64,000 bases of DNA, from contig OV277860.1 of the NCBI GenBank assembly GCA_922989275.2, positions 47,314,400-47,378,399 of the forward strand, in the 5' to 3' direction. The position numbers and the translations under genes were made by a program. Source of the stretch: Gari tellinella. Lineage: Eukaryota > Mollusca > Bivalvia > Cardiida > Psammobiidae. The notes beneath the pieces were generated by a model. That model was given only the letters and a program-made list of their open reading frames with translations. It was not told the DNA's origin and did no database searches. Numbering within the stretch: the stretch's first letter is position 1; each line of letters starts with the position of its first letter. Below are positions 23,893 through 35,692 of the stretch, piece after piece.

Positions 23893-23965
23893 GCGAGTGG
23901 GAATCGAACCTGGAACCTTTGGATTGCAAGTCAATCATCGTACCAAATGAGCTAACAGAGAAGAC
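23893..23965 (-). repeat. tRNA-like sequence
   Basis: Minus strand carries GTTAGCTCATTTGGTACGAT (A box) and CCAGGTTCGATTCCCAC (B box), with TTGCAA between them in the anticodon arm position. Stem pairing is imperfect in both the anticodon and T arms. Likely a tRNA pseudogene or SINE head. Confidence 0.45.
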
Positions 23966-25109
23966 ACTAAAGCAGATCAAACTTTTCTTTATCTAAATTT
24001 TCTACTATAATCACGTGCCGCAAAGATCAGATGAAAGTCATCAGCATTTCCGGAACTCGAGATGCGGGCCGCCCGCTGTCGAACCACCTTAAAGAAGTTT
24101 GAAAAGTAAAGCAGAATACACCTTAAGGCGCATTCTACTTTACTTTCAATCTGCTTTAGGCTGCCACATCTGCTAGGATAAAAAATCCGAAGATTTCGGA
24201 AAATTCGGATAAATGGGAGCCATGCAGACGATATGTTTGTATGCTGGTTCCAATGTTGAACGGACCATGGCCTACACTCTTATGATAGTGCTAGGTGTAT
24301 AGGTCTTATTCTAAAACTCATGATTAACCCGTAGATTCTATCCTGTCGTACTGTCGTCTGGTTCGAAATTGTCGTCTGCAAATTTGGTGAAAATTCTTAT
24401 TTAGATTTAGAATCTATGTATTTTTTAAATTGAAGAAATCTAAAAAGAAAAAAAAATAGGTTCAGGGTTTATCCACAGGTAGATAGATCTATTTGACACT
24501 AATGAAGAAATAAAATTCCTAATAAATCTATTAGATGGTAGATCTATGGAATAGATATCGTTAAAAAACAAACACTTTTTTTATTATCATTATTATTTTT
24601 ACATTTCCTGTGCGTTTATCGGTACCGGTTTTCCAGGATGGGTTAGGTTTTATACACTACCATGAAAGCGTTCATTTGACAAAGATTTCAAGGGAAGTAA
24701 TCCAGTTTAGTCCACACACAAAAAGAAAAAAAAAAGTCCAGTATTTTGAGCATTGGTATCTTGTCGGTAAGAAAAAAGATATTTCCTCTAGGGATAGATG
24801 TTCCTAAAAGCACCAACACAATATTCTGTGATAAAATCTTTACCGTGCTGCTTAAAACAAGTTAAAATTGACCATGTAATACATTTTGAAAAGAATAATG
24901 GGTTTGCTTTCATTTTACTTTTACAATGTTTTAGTTGACAATGAGATCGACAAGGATGCTGCACTTATTATAGTAGCTGTATGTGTATTCGGGTATAAGG
25001 TAAAATTATGTTGCTGACCAGTGACCATTGTCTCAACCCTGATGACATTAGCACAAGGCATCTGAAAAAGCTTATCAAATCAAAAAATTGTCGGGCGCCA
25101 AATGTCACA

Positions 25110-25502
25110 GGGGGAGAAAAAGATGCAGCCTGACCGGGCCTAGAAACCAGGACCTACGCACTACCGTTCCGACGCTCTACCAAATGAGCTAACCGCCCGA
25201 CTACAAATTAATCTCCCTCTGTGACATTTGGCACCCAACGAGGGACCGGAACTGTTATTGTATGGTTAGCTTAACAGCGCCTGCATATATAACATAGACT
25301 AACTCACAATTGAGGGTAATTCAAGGACGAATTTCAATGCCTGGGGAAGTATGTATTGTATGTCACGGTACCAAACCTAATACAGTTGGGGAGATTAATT
25401 TGTAGTCAGTCGGTAAGCTCAGTAGGTAGAGCATCTGAACGGTAGTCAGAAGGTCTCTGGTTTGAGTTCCGGTTAGGCTGCATTTTTTTCTCCCCCTGTG
25501 AC
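25110..25502. repeat. head-to-head pair of tRNA-derived SINEs
   Basis: Left unit (minus) has GTTAGCTCATTTGGTAGAGC; right unit (plus) has TAAGCTCAGTAGGTAGAGCA and GGTTTGAGTTCC. Both end in AGGCTGCAT then T-rich sequence and CTCCCCCTGTGAC, and both are preceded by GAGATTAATTTGTAGTC, so the pair forms a large foldback. Lies about 160 bp before the GTF2E1 start exon. Confidence 0.65.
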
Positions 25503-25658
25503 AAGCACAATGGATGAAAAACAGAATTTTTGTTTTATTTTAAGTTGTCATCAGTCAGTCTTTAATACAGTACTGTCAACTAGTCTTTTGTATAAGATTT
25601 GTGAATTAAGCTGGGGGTTTTTCTTGATTTTTTTTTCTCTTCAGAATCAGAGTTGATC

Positions 25659-28600
25659 ATGGAACAAGAAGTATTAACAGAGGTACCACAGAGTATGAAG
25701 CGACTAGTTCGCCTTGTGTCAAGGGGATTCTACACAGTAGAACATGCTTTAGTCATTGATATGCTTGTTCGAAACCCATGTATGAAAGAAGATGACATGC
25801 TGGAACTGTTAAAATTTGACCGAAAACAACTTCGAGCAGTAATCAACACTCTGAAAAACGAAAAGTTTATAAAAACTAGGATGAGAGTAGAAACAGATGC
25901 CGAGGGAAGGACTACACGGCACAATTTCTACTTCATAAGTTATCTAATGTTTGTAAATGTAGTGAAATATAAATTAGATCATGTCAGACGAAAAATTGAG
26001 ATGGAAGAGAGAGACAATACAAGTAGAGCCTCATTTATATGTGAAACATGTCAAAAGACATTTACAGACTTAGAAGCAGATCAGTTATTTGACCCAATGT
26101 CTCAGACTTTTAGGTAAGTATATTTTACCCTTATCATGCTGAGTTGTATTCTGCTTCAAATATATTGATTGTGCAAAAAATCAAACTTAGTTTTGATGCT
26201 TTTTCAAACTGAAGAAAAAGTGAGTATGAGTGACAAACAGTTTGGATCCAGATCAGATGCCATGTTACATGGCATCTGATCTGGATCCAAACTGTTTGCA
26301 AATGTTAGCCAAGTGGTGCTTCACAGGATAAGGGCCCACAAAATTAATGATAGAGTATTGTAATAATGTGATAAATAAAACCTGTAATGTCCAGCATTGG
26401 CGTTGGTTCAGGTTCAGATGCAAATTTTCAGTAATATTTTCAATATGTGAGCTGTCAAATTCTCGAACAGCTCTTGTTTAACCCATTACCCCATGTCCTG
26501 TTTCTAGTTTTGAAGATAGATGACCTCTTAAAGCAGGTTGAAGAAAAGCAGAATGCGCCTTTAGGCGCATTCTGCTTTACTTTCAGCCTGCTTTAAGCTA
26601 CCAGCTGCTAGAATATAGAAATTATTTATAATATTAAATATTCACAACTGTATAAATTGAAACTATTTTCTCCAGTTGAGGGATAAATTAGAGGCGTAAA
26701 AAGGCGTATTTATGCGGAAATGGGTTAAGCCTAAAATATCCGTTTAACAAGACATTTGCAACAAGCAAAAAAGTTTTATAACCTTGGACGCTGATCATGA
26801 AAGTAACGTCAGGGCTCCAGATAAGGGACGTATATAAAAACTAAAATCTTTATTTTTACATTAAACCCTATGGTGTCACTACTCATTAGAATCGTCTCGA
26901 ACACCATAGGATTTGGTGCTGACATAAGTGAGAATATCCTGGATTTGTTAAGTTTATTCCCTCTTATCTGGAGCTCTGTAATGTGGAAATCTGCCTATTT
27001 GACAGTATTTATACATCAGGTGTACACTATGTGACAATGAAGTTCAGGAGGATGAAAGTGCCATTCCAAAAAGTGACGCCAGAACTTTAATTGCAAAATT
27101 TAATGAACAAATTCAACCTTTAATAGACTTGTTACAAGAGTGTGAAAATGTTAAACTTGCCCCAGAACTTATGGAACCAGAGCCAACAGACATCAAATCA
27201 TCACAAAGGTAAAGGTTTATTAATATATTATATTCCGGGGTTCCAGGTAAGGGGAGTACTTCAAAAAGTAAGATTCTTATTTCAGCATTAATTCCTATAG
27301 AGTCACTACTCGTTAGAATCATATCTTTAAGATGATTCTAATGAGTAGTGACACCATTGGTGCTGAAATGAGTGAGAAAATGTTGGATTTGTTCAGTTTG
27401 CTCCTTCTTATCTGGAGCCGTTTAATACATTTACTCTTGTTAAGGAAAGGGATAGGAAGGAAACTTCCCATACATCCTGACAGGTGGTGGCCTAAAGCAG
27501 GCTGAAAGTAAAGGAGGTTGATTCTTTACTTTCAGTCTGTTTTAACCATTTTCTCTTTAAGTTTTAATCCATGATTTATGGTAAATCATAAACATGTATT
27601 TCATTAGATGAGTACACGGTCCGTCTAAAGACCCCAAACGTCCCCAAACTTATCCAAACCTCCCAAAACCACTTTTAAAAGCAAGTTTTTATAATTCTAG
27701 CAGATTGTAGCTTAAAGCAGGCTGAAAGTAAAGCAGAATGCGCCTTAAGGCGCATTCTGCTTTACTTTCAACCTGCTTTAAGAGAATACTTGTCTTCAAA
27801 ACCAGGAACAGGCTATTAGGATAGTGAGTTAATATTTAGAGGTAACTGTGTAAAGTGATCTTAAGTTTTGTTCGAGTTGTTCCCCTTGAAAAGAAAAACG
27901 TCGAATATTTAATTTTAAATTAACATTTTTTCATTGTTTTAGCTTAAATTTGCCATTTATAAGCTCTTTTTGATTAGTTATTAAGGAATTTAAGTGGTTT
28001 GGATTGTTTTTAAGTGCTTTAGGCAGCTTTGGAGAGGTTTGGAGTGGTTTGGGGTCTTTAGACGGACCCGAGGAGTACATGTAGGTAAATTTTACCTACT
28101 CATCTTATGAAATACATGTTTTTGCTTCTACCATCTTCTGTTGACAGATACACTGCAAAACTTTTTCTGCAGGTGGATGCGTAACCCATTATATCATAGC
28201 TTGTTTCTACTTTCAGCCTGCTTTAAGCTACCATCTGCAAGAATATAGAAAATATTTTTTATGATACGCATTGAAAAAACTTTAAAATCTTCTTGTCAAA
28301 AACTACTGGTCCGAATTGAAAATAATTTTACCCAAATGTGCCATTGGTGACCCTCTATCAGATTTCTTAAAATAATTTTCCTATCTTAAAAAACATGTCC
28401 GCTAATGGGTGGGGCAGATTTTCCTTATATGGCTATATAGTGAAAACTTTAAAAATCTTCTTGTCTGAAACCGCTGGTCCGATTTGAAAGTAATTTCACA
28501 CAAATGATCCATGGGTGACCCTCTACCAGATTTCTTAAAATAATTTTGATATCTAAAAAAACATGGCCGCCAGTGGGTGGGGCACATTTTCCTTATGTTA

Positions 28601-31600
28601 CTGTATAGTAAAAACTTTAAAAATCTTCTTCTGTGAAACTACTGGTCCAAATTGAAAATAATTTTACACAAATGTGCCATTGGTGACCCTCTATCAGATT
28701 TCTTAAAATAATTTTCCTATCTTAAAACACATGGCCGCTAGTGGGTGGGGCAGATTTTCCTTATTATGGCTATATAGTGAAAACTTGAAAAATCTTCTTG
28801 TCTGAAACCGCTGGTCCGATTTGAAAGTAATTTGACACAAATGATCCATGGGTGACCCTCTACTAAATTTCTTAAAATAATTTTGATATCTAAAAAAACA
28901 TGGCCGCAAGTGGATGGGGCACATTTTCCTTATGTTACTGTATAGTAAAAACTTTAAAAATCTTCTTCTGTGAAACTACTGGTCCAAATTGAAAATAATT
29001 TTACACAAATGATCCATTCATGACTCTCTACCAGAATTCTTAAAATTATTTTGTTATCTTAAAAATCATGGCCGCCAGTGGGTGGGGCAAGTTTTCCTTA
29101 TATTTCTGTATAGAAAATCTTTAAAAATCTTTTTCTCTGAAACTGTTGATCTGATTTAAGAATATTTTTACACAAATAATGATTCATGGGTGACCCTTTG
29201 CCAGTTTTCTTCAAATAATCTTCCTAGCTCAAACATGGCCGCCAGAGGGTGGGGATGAATTTACCAATTATGGCTTATAGTGAAAACTTTACCATTACTG
29301 GTTCATTACCATGACCATAACCATGGGTACCAGGTGAGCGATTTAGGGCCGCATGCTGCTCTTGTATTGTAAACAGTATACTATCAAACTTATAAACTCT
29401 CCAGAAAGGATCATATATTATAAGTCTTTGGGACAGGTTGTACCAGAATGCAGGACAAAAGTAATGCAGAAAGCTTCTATAGGAGATTTCTGATAACTAA
29501 AAACATTCCTAAATCATAAAAACAGGAGACTTAATTTGAAATTGGAAGTACATGTAGGTATTCATTTAAAGTTTCAGAAGGCAAATGAGTTAAAGTTTTA
29601 CTTTTATTCAATGATGAAGGCCTATTGTATGACCGAAACGTTCTTCAATAAAGATAAGTATTGTCTACTATAAACCTGCCTGATCTTGAGTTCTACTTTA
29701 ATTTACCTCACAGTCATTTATTTTATTCAATATTGTAAGGTCGAGAAGCAACAGGCCGGCTCAGGATGGTGACAGGACGACATGGAGTGGAGATGCCACA
29801 AAGAACATGTCATTTGGCTTGATGGAGAACTCAATAACTGTCTCGATGAACCAGGAGGAGAAAAAAGAAACAAATGCCCCCAAACAACAACCAATCTGGA
29901 TGGAACAGAGTACTATAGACGGAATCCCACTGGAATTTACAGAGACGGTAGGATCAAGTTTTTAGTTAAATAGGGCTGTAGATCAGAGGGAGTAAACTAG
30001 GGCTGCAACGATACGCTCATGTAGCGAATACGAATACGTATCACGATATGACCTGGCGAATACGAATAATTATTCACGAATACGAATATAATTACAACTT
30101 ATAAATGTGCTATGGTATTAGAGATTGTTTTATGATTTAATGGAGCAATAACTTTTTGACTTTTACATTTGGGGTTAAATGTTAATGAATAGTTGCTTAT
30201 GATAAAAAGAAAGAAGCAGTAGTTGTTTTAAAGCTTTAATTTCAAACAAACGTCACCCAGACTAGATATTTGTCCAAAATAAATAGCCAAATGTATAGCC
30301 ATGTTGGAAGTGTTCTTGCAGGTGTACCTGAAACATAAATGAAAATAAATACATTAATAAATAGTTAAGTGAACTTGTTTTGTGTTGGTCTTATCCAGAG
30401 TTACAGACAAATGCCAGGTGATTGCATTTTCAAACAGTTTGCATCCGGATAAGACACAGAATAAGTCTATGTCTCATCCAGATCTAAGCTGATTGACTCT
30501 CAGGCTACAGCTTAACAATTATTTTTTAAAAACTGAATTGTTACTTATTAGGGATGATGTTTTATAATTGTGTATGCATTAAATTAGGACACAGTGATCT
30601 TGATCAAAACATGAGGTTTGCAATTTTATAACTCAAAAGTGTATCCGAATTCTGCCTTCATAATTGCAAATTTGACTGAATTACTGAATCATTGATTCAT
30701 TGTTGAATGTATCAAAATCTTTACAGACAAACTAATTAATTTGAAGTAATTTATCATGTTATTTTTTCATTAACAATTTTAACATAATAGAATAGAATAT
30801 ATAGACTGTAACTGCCTGGTTAATCAATTAACAATACCACCAAAAGCATTGAGCGCCACACGGATTTATTAAAATAATTCAATAGGCTTCAATTTAAAGT
30901 GGGTACGTTCAGGCAAGGGGATGCTTCGATAATTTTAAGTTTCAATCAACAGCCGGTATGCTTACCTTATTTCGTGGTGACATATCTTACAGATCGTAAT
31001 ATATCATCCCTTTTAATACCATCGGCGCCCTTTAAAAAGCCGAAATGTTGACACACCGGGCTCTTATTACTTTGCCGACGCTTCTACAATGTGCTTAGGC
31101 TCGGACATTTAGGGCGTGTTCGATTATCATTCACGGACCGGATCACAGTTGTGTTTACGCCTGTTTTAATCATTTTGTAACTTTTAAATACAAAAACTGA
31201 GCTTGGGAATTACAAAAATATCAGTTGCTTGTCAAAACAAAACGTAATATCTATGTTAAGAACTTAAAAATCTGTTCGAAGGATCTAAACATGCAAGTGT
31301 CAACTGGGGTCAACTCGACAGAACTCATCGGAACTCGCATGTCAAGATTGTTTACCAAACATAGGCGCCGGAATATTTGAGTTAGTTTCTGTGTTTCTGT
31401 TCGTTTGTTGTTGATAATTTGCACTTCAGTTCACTTTTCTATATGTTTTTATTTGTATTCGTAATATTCGGTTCGTCAAGTCGCGAATACGATACAGTTA
31501 TCGCGGAAACAAGAAATTCGGTGTACCGAATCCATGAGTGAATCGTTACAGCCCTAGAGTAAACATTTTCTCACTCATTTTAGCACCAAATCCCATGGCA

Positions 31601-34600
31601 CTACTATTCATTAGAATCATCTCTTTGAGACAATTCTAACGAGAAGTGACACCATAAGGTTTAAAGCAGAAAATATTTTCATTTTTTGAAATACTCCCCT
31701 TATCTGGAGCCATGTTAATGCAGAATTATTTTGTGCTTAAAAAGTGCAGTCTGCAGGGGTTTTTTTCTTTTAAAATAATCTGAGTTTTAATGCTTTCCCA
31801 AATAGCTTATTTTAAGTGTTGGTGAAAGGTTACTGATCAAAACAGGCTGAAAGTAAAACAGAATGCTTCTATAGGAGCTTTCTGCTTTACTTTTAGGCTG
31901 CTTTATGATCTCAGTTGTAAATTTCTTTACGCTTTGTACATATTGAGTGACTGTGTGATTAAACACAATTTTTGCTGACTAACAAACAGTTTGCCTGTAA
32001 TATGGATTCATCATTGATATTGTTTGTCTCTAACTCATTCAACACCATGGACCTGTTTAAAATTTGCAAACAGTGTAGACCCAGATCAGAGGGTTCCTAT
32101 AGGAGCCCTCTGATTAGGGTCTACAGTTTGCTAATTTAGACCAGTTTTTATTAAACTACCCAGAATTCCAAGTCAACTGGTCCATGTTTTGGTTACTTAA
32201 AGAACCACAAGGGACATAATAACCCACAAGAGTTACTTAGTGATGAAAGATAATTTTTAATCTATTATGTAAAGGTATTGATGTATTTGAAAGACAAATG
32301 TCAAGATACTACATCTCTGAATTTCTGCAAACAATTAAGTTTGCGGGGGAAAAAACTACTCACCATTGTTTACAATTGAAATGTAGTGTCTTGAGTGACC
32401 ACAGAGTAAGGAAGAGTGAGGAGCTTTTAACTTGTTATCCCCATTTCAGTGAATATTAATATATAAAACTCTGCCCATTATGAACATCATCTGAATTATT
32501 ACATAGCTAATGAAAAAGAAAATCCAAGAAAAGAGGGATAACACATGTCAGACAGATCCCTTTAAGAAAACAGTGAATACCCTGATAAGAGGGCTCCTTC
32601 AAATTAATAAACCCAGCAGAGCCTGATTAGAGGGCCCCTGTAGGTTGTATTGGGTCTATGCTGTTTGTATTAGACAAGTGTACTTTCACTGGTATGGGTT
32701 TGAGCATGTCATGTATACCTGTACTTATCACTAGCTTAAAATGTTGATTAGTCAGAATTGAAGACAGATGGTAACTTAAAACAGGTTGAAAAGTAAAGCA
32801 GAATGCTCCTTCAGGAGCATGCTACTTTACTTTCAACCTGCTTTAACCCATTACCCCATAGTCTGTTTCTAGTTGTGAAGATGGGTGACCACCTAAAGTA
32901 GGTTGAAAGTTTAGCAAAATGCTCCTTGAGGAGCATTCTGCTTTACTTTCAACCTGCTTAAAGCTACCATCTGCTAGGTTAACTTAAAAATATTTCTTAT
33001 GGTGCATATTAAGGACTTTATAAAGTAGAACTATTTTCTTCAGTAGAAGAGAAATTTAAAAGTGTAAGAAGGATTATTGAGTAATGTACAGTAAAACCTC
33101 CCTATTATGGCCACTAAATTTTGTTGGTTATTGGGTATTTAAGGCAGGTGACTGCTTAAAACAAGGTGACAGTGAAACAGAAAGCTCCTTTAGAATCAAT
33201 TGTCCTTCCTTTTAGTGGTCGTAATAGAGAGGTTTTACTGTATTAAATTTATACAGAGAGATGCCAGTAACAGTTTTACTGGTGCAGACAAAGATGGCCA
33301 TGCTAAGGCTGATGTCAGTCGAGAGATTGAGAATCTACTGATCAGACACGAGAAGAAGACGACATCGACGCCGGGTATTCCGCTGACAGGAAATGCTGAT
33401 GCTGAGGACAGTGACAGTAGTGACAGCGAGGCTGAGGCCCCTAAACCAGCGATGATGGTACAGCCAGCAGGTAAGGTTTTAATACTTCATCAGGGTCCCA
33501 GATAAGGGGACTATTTAAAAAAATAAAATCTCTATTTCTGCATTAAAACCTATTCTCTTCGAGACGATTCTTATGAGAAGTAACACCATATGATTTGGTG
33601 TTGAATGAATGAGAAAACGTTGGATTTGTTCAGATCACTCCCTCTTATCTTGGGGCCCTGCTTCAACACTGTGAAGAGATTTTTTTTTAGTTTGATATGG
33701 AAAGTATGTTTATAAAGAGTATCATGTTCTAAATTAATGATACATTCTGTATCATATTTAACTTTATACTCCATAGTCTGTTTATAGTTTTTTGAAAGAC
33801 AGGTGACCACTTAATGCTGGCAGAAAGTAAGCTGAATGTGCCTTTATGTTTAGGCAGGTGGCTGACTCTAGTAGAATGGTATAGCATTCTGCTTTTCTTC
33901 GTGTCTGCTTTTACCCTTACTGTTGAGAAATGGTGTTTATTGAGTGTTACGTTTATAAGTTTTGTTGATGGGCATAGTGGAGACAGAAAATACATTTACT
34001 TCGCGAAATCTTGTTAGCTGATGACAGTTACTCAGTGTTGAAAAATATGTCCCATAGCCCGTTTGTAGATTTAAAGAAAGGTGACCACTTAAAGCGAGTT
34101 CTTTCAACCTGCTTTAAGCTTCTATCTGCTGGGATATAGAAAATATTTGTTATGGTGCGGATTCATGACTGTATAAAGTGGAACTATTTTATAATGGGGT
34201 TAAATAAAAGGTGTGTAAAAGTGTTTTATGGGGTAAAGGGTTAACAGTCATCAATGAGTGATTTTCATGTCATACAGTAAAACCTCTCTAATTAAGACCA
34301 CTAAATTGTGTTGATTATTAGGTGTCTGTGACAGGTTACTGCTAAAAGCAAGGTGACAGTATAACAAAAAGTTCCTTGCCTTAATTGTCAATTGTCTTTT
34401 ATACAATCAATAAGCCTTCATTTTAGTGGTCGTAAAAGAGAGGTTTTACTGTATTAAATGGCAGTGGTGAAAAAACCAAATCATTCAATTACTGTATCTG
34501 AGCAATGCCATGACAATACCTGCCTTATTGCATTTAAAACGTAGTATTGATCCAGCACCGTTTATATCATAGACTCTGCATCTGAGTTTGTCTACACTGC

Positions 34601-35120
34601 CAAATATTGTTGAAAATTCTGCTAAACGCAATGCTTTAGATGATTGTGGATTTCAAACAGAGTAGATCAAGACTAGCCTTTGCATCAAAGACACATCGGC
34701 TGGCCTTGATCTACACTGTTTTCAATGCAATAACAGAGCTCCAGATAAGGGGAGTATTTCAAAAATTAAAATCTTTATTTCTGCTTTAAACCCTATGGTG
34801 TCACTACTCATTAGAATCGTCTTGAAAAGACGATTCTAAAGAGTAGTAACACCATAGGATTTGGTGCTGAAATAAGTGAGACAATGCTGGATTTGTTCAG
34901 TTTACACTCCCTTTTCTGGAACCCTGTGTTTCTTGTTTCAGCTGTGGAAGAGATGGAGAGTGACGGGGAAGAGGAGGAGGAAGAGGTGATGGTGTCTGTC
35001 TCCGGACGTAAAGTACCAATGTCAGAGGTCACAGACGAGATGGTGGCGTGTATGACCTTAGAAGAGAAGGACCAGTACATCACACTGGGCAGAGAAATGT
35101 ACAAGAATATGTATGAATGA
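25659..35120 (+). CDS. GTF2E1: TFIIE alpha subunit (general transcription factor IIE subunit 1)
   Basis: Coding exons 25659-26113, 27020-27208, 29740-29947, 33257-33470 and 34942-35120, ending TGA; 414 aa against 439 in human. Borders are GT-AG with phases 2, 2, 0, 1. Residues 1-110 form the winged-helix TFE/IIE-alpha domain ([30 protein letters not shown]). A zinc ribbon has Cys128, Cys131, Cys153 and Cys156, split across exons 1-2 (CETC...CTLC). Then come EPEPTDIK, the conserved [11 protein letters not shown], an acidic Ser/Asp/Glu-rich region, and the C-terminal helix ending [14 protein letters not shown] joins the RNA polymerase II preinitiation complex and recruits and regulates TFIIH. 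The ATG at 25659 follows an acceptor (TTCTCTTCAG at 25635-25644), so a non-coding first exon probably lies upstream, not located. Introns hold many MITEs. Confidence 0.96.
26232..26300. repeat. solo alpha hairpin, almost perfect palindrome
   Basis: CAAACAGTTTGGATCCAGAT then CAGATGCCATG/CATGGCATCTG and the exact inverse arm. Intron 1 of GTF2E1. Confidence 0.75.
26478..26727 (+). mobile_element. F3 MITE, intact
   Basis: TTAACCCATTACCCCATGTC at the left, GGAAATGGGTTAA at the right, hairpin GCAGAATGCGCC/GGCGCATTCTGC in the middle. TTAA at both ends fits piggyBac-type target choice. Confidence 0.85.
26810..26978 (+). mobile_element. F5 hAT-like MITE, hairpin truncated
   Basis: CAGGGCTCCAGATAAGGGAC to CTCTTATCTGGAGCTCTG. 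One hairpin arm is mostly deleted (GAATCGTCTCGAACACCATA). Confidence 0.75.
27235..27420 (+). mobile_element. F5 hAT-like MITE
   Basis: Starts GGGGTTCCAGGTAAGGGGAG and ends CTTCTTATCTGGAGCC, with hairpin GTCACTACTCGTTAGAATCA/inverse. Lies 27 bp after GTF2E1 exon 2. Confidence 0.75.
27618..28068. mobile_element. TIR element with GGTCCGTCTAAAGACCCC ends
   Basis: Left GGTCCGTCTAAAGACCCCAA; right TTGGGGTCTTTAGACGGACC style inverse. The subterminal parts repeat CCAAAC/GTTTGG. An F3-type hairpin lies inside at 27705-27785. GAGTACA occurs just outside both ends. Confidence 0.65.
28182..28265 (+). mobile_element. F3 MITE fragment
   Basis: AACCCATTATATCATAGCTT, then the right hairpin arm and TAGAATATAGAAAATATTT; cut off by the tandem array that follows. 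Confidence 0.5.
28270..29285. repeat. 168-bp tandem satellite, six units
   Basis: The landmark CTGGTCC falls at 28306, 28474, 28642, 28811, 28979 and (degenerate) about 29146, giving a period of 167-169 bp. Units alternate between two types: CTTGTCTGAAACCGCTGG and CTTCTGTGAAACTACTGG. Each carries an ATGGCCGC..GTGGGTGGGGC block. Intron 2 of GTF2E1. Confidence 0.88.
29590..29700 (+). repeat. possible retroelement 3' end
   Basis: GAAGGCCTATTGTATGACCG followed by AAACGTTCTTCAATAAAG looks like the 3' end of a Penelope-like or other retroelement. Short and tentative. Confidence 0.3.
29971..31714 (-). mobile_element. F5 MITE split by a 1.56-kb hAT element
   Basis: The left piece (AGGGCTGTAGATCAGAGGGAGTAAAC, 29972-29997) and the right piece (from 31557, ATTTTCTCACTCATTTTAGC to CCTTATCTGGAGCCATG) join into one reverse-oriented F5. 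Confidence 0.8.
29998..31556. mobile_element. non-autonomous hAT transposon, 1559 bp
   Basis: Inverted ends TAGGGCTGCAACGATACGCT and GAATCGTTACAGCCCTA. The 8-bp target duplication GAGTAAAC occurs at 29990-29997 and 31557-31564. Subterminal repeats of GAATACGAATA type lie at the left with CGAATACGATAC at the right. No transposase frame seen. Contains a weak alpha core at 30432-30493. Confidence 0.88.
32068..32133. repeat. solo beta hairpin core
   Basis: GCAAACAGTGTAGACCCAGA, TCAGAGGGTTCCTATAGG and inverse arm TCTACAGTTTGC. Intron 3 of GTF2E1. Confidence 0.65.
32760..33088 (+). mobile_element. two F3 elements, one inserted in the other
   Basis: An F3 hairpin at 32780-32845 is followed at TTAA (32843-32846) by a second F3 starting TTAACCCATTACCCCATAGT. 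The second loses its right end where an F2 begins at 33089. Confidence 0.65.
33089..33240. mobile_element. F2 MITE ending 16 bp before a GTF2E1 acceptor
   Basis: CAGTAAAACCTCCCTATTAT to AATAGAGAGGTTTTACTG. One hairpin arm is missing. The AG of the exon 4 acceptor is at 33255-33256, so the element supplies much of the acceptor's upstream sequence. Confidence 0.8.
33491..33660 (+). mobile_element. F5 hAT-like MITE
   Basis: CAGGGTCCCAGATAAGGGGA to CTCTTATCTTGGGGCCCTG, starting 20 bp after the exon 4 donor of GTF2E1. Left hairpin arm shortened. Confidence 0.75.
34048..34244 (+). mobile_element. F3 MITE, hairpin mostly deleted
   Basis: ATGTCCCATAGCCCGTTTGT at the left, GGGGTAAAGGGTTAA at the right. 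Confidence 0.6.
34275..34451. mobile_element. F2 MITE
   Basis: CAGTAAAACCTCTCTAATTA to AAGAGAGGTTTTACTG with TA on both sides; hairpin decayed. Confidence 0.78.
34734..34925 (+). mobile_element. F5 hAT-like MITE before the last GTF2E1 exon
   Basis: CAGAGCTCCAGATAAGGGGA to CTTTTCTGGAACCCTG, full hairpin ATTAGAATCGTCTTGAAAAG/inverse. The last-exon acceptor AG is at 34940-34941, 16 bp further. Confidence 0.82.
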
Positions 35121-35451
35121 GGTGAGACAAGTTATACTACAGTAAAACCTTGCTATCCTGACCACTGAAAAATAGAATAACTACTGGTTTTCAACACATT
35201 CAATCCTAGCTGCGAGTATACTTGTCATTTACAAACAGTGTACCTGTGAGGATTACACTTGTCCCATGCAAACAGTGTAGAACCTGTGTCCCATGCAACC
35301 AGTGTAGATCCTGATCAGTGGGCTCCTTAGGAACATTTGGCTTTACTTTCAGCCTACTTTAAGCTAAAATCTGCTAGAATAAGAACATTTTTCATACTAT
35401 TACATATTCATGTTTGTATAAACCTGAACTGTTTTCTTTAATTAACTCTTT

Positions 35452-35692
35452 CCTCCCTAAAACTTCAAATGGACATTCCCAGTTTCCATTTTAGTCTAGT
35501 ACATTTCTGACGCTTGAGAGTTGTTTTTGTAAATGTTTTGCATTTTGACAAACAGTGAAGACCCAGATCAGAGGGCTCCTTATGGAGCCCTCTGATCTGG
35601 GTATTCACTGTTTGCATAGGACAAATGCATTTTTCACATGTATACTGTTTGAAAAGGACGCCTATATGCGGGACTAGGGTTCAAAGGGTTAA
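35452..35692 (+). mobile_element. F4 MITE, intact
   Basis: TTAACTCTTTCCTCCCTAAA to GACTAGGGTTCAAAGGGTTAA; beta hairpin CAGATCAGAGGGCTCCTTAT/inverse near 35570. Confidence 0.85.

Noticed and set aside
23893..23965. Functional tRNA gene with TGC or GCA anticodon
   Set aside because: No 7-base anticodon loop gives a clean 5-bp stem and the T-stem has mismatches, so it is listed as tRNA-like only.
33729..34017. Opposing frames at 33729-33995 minus and 33814-34017 plus
   Set aside because: Both lie in a GTF2E1 intron over F3-like remnants; no motif, and they are mutually antisense.
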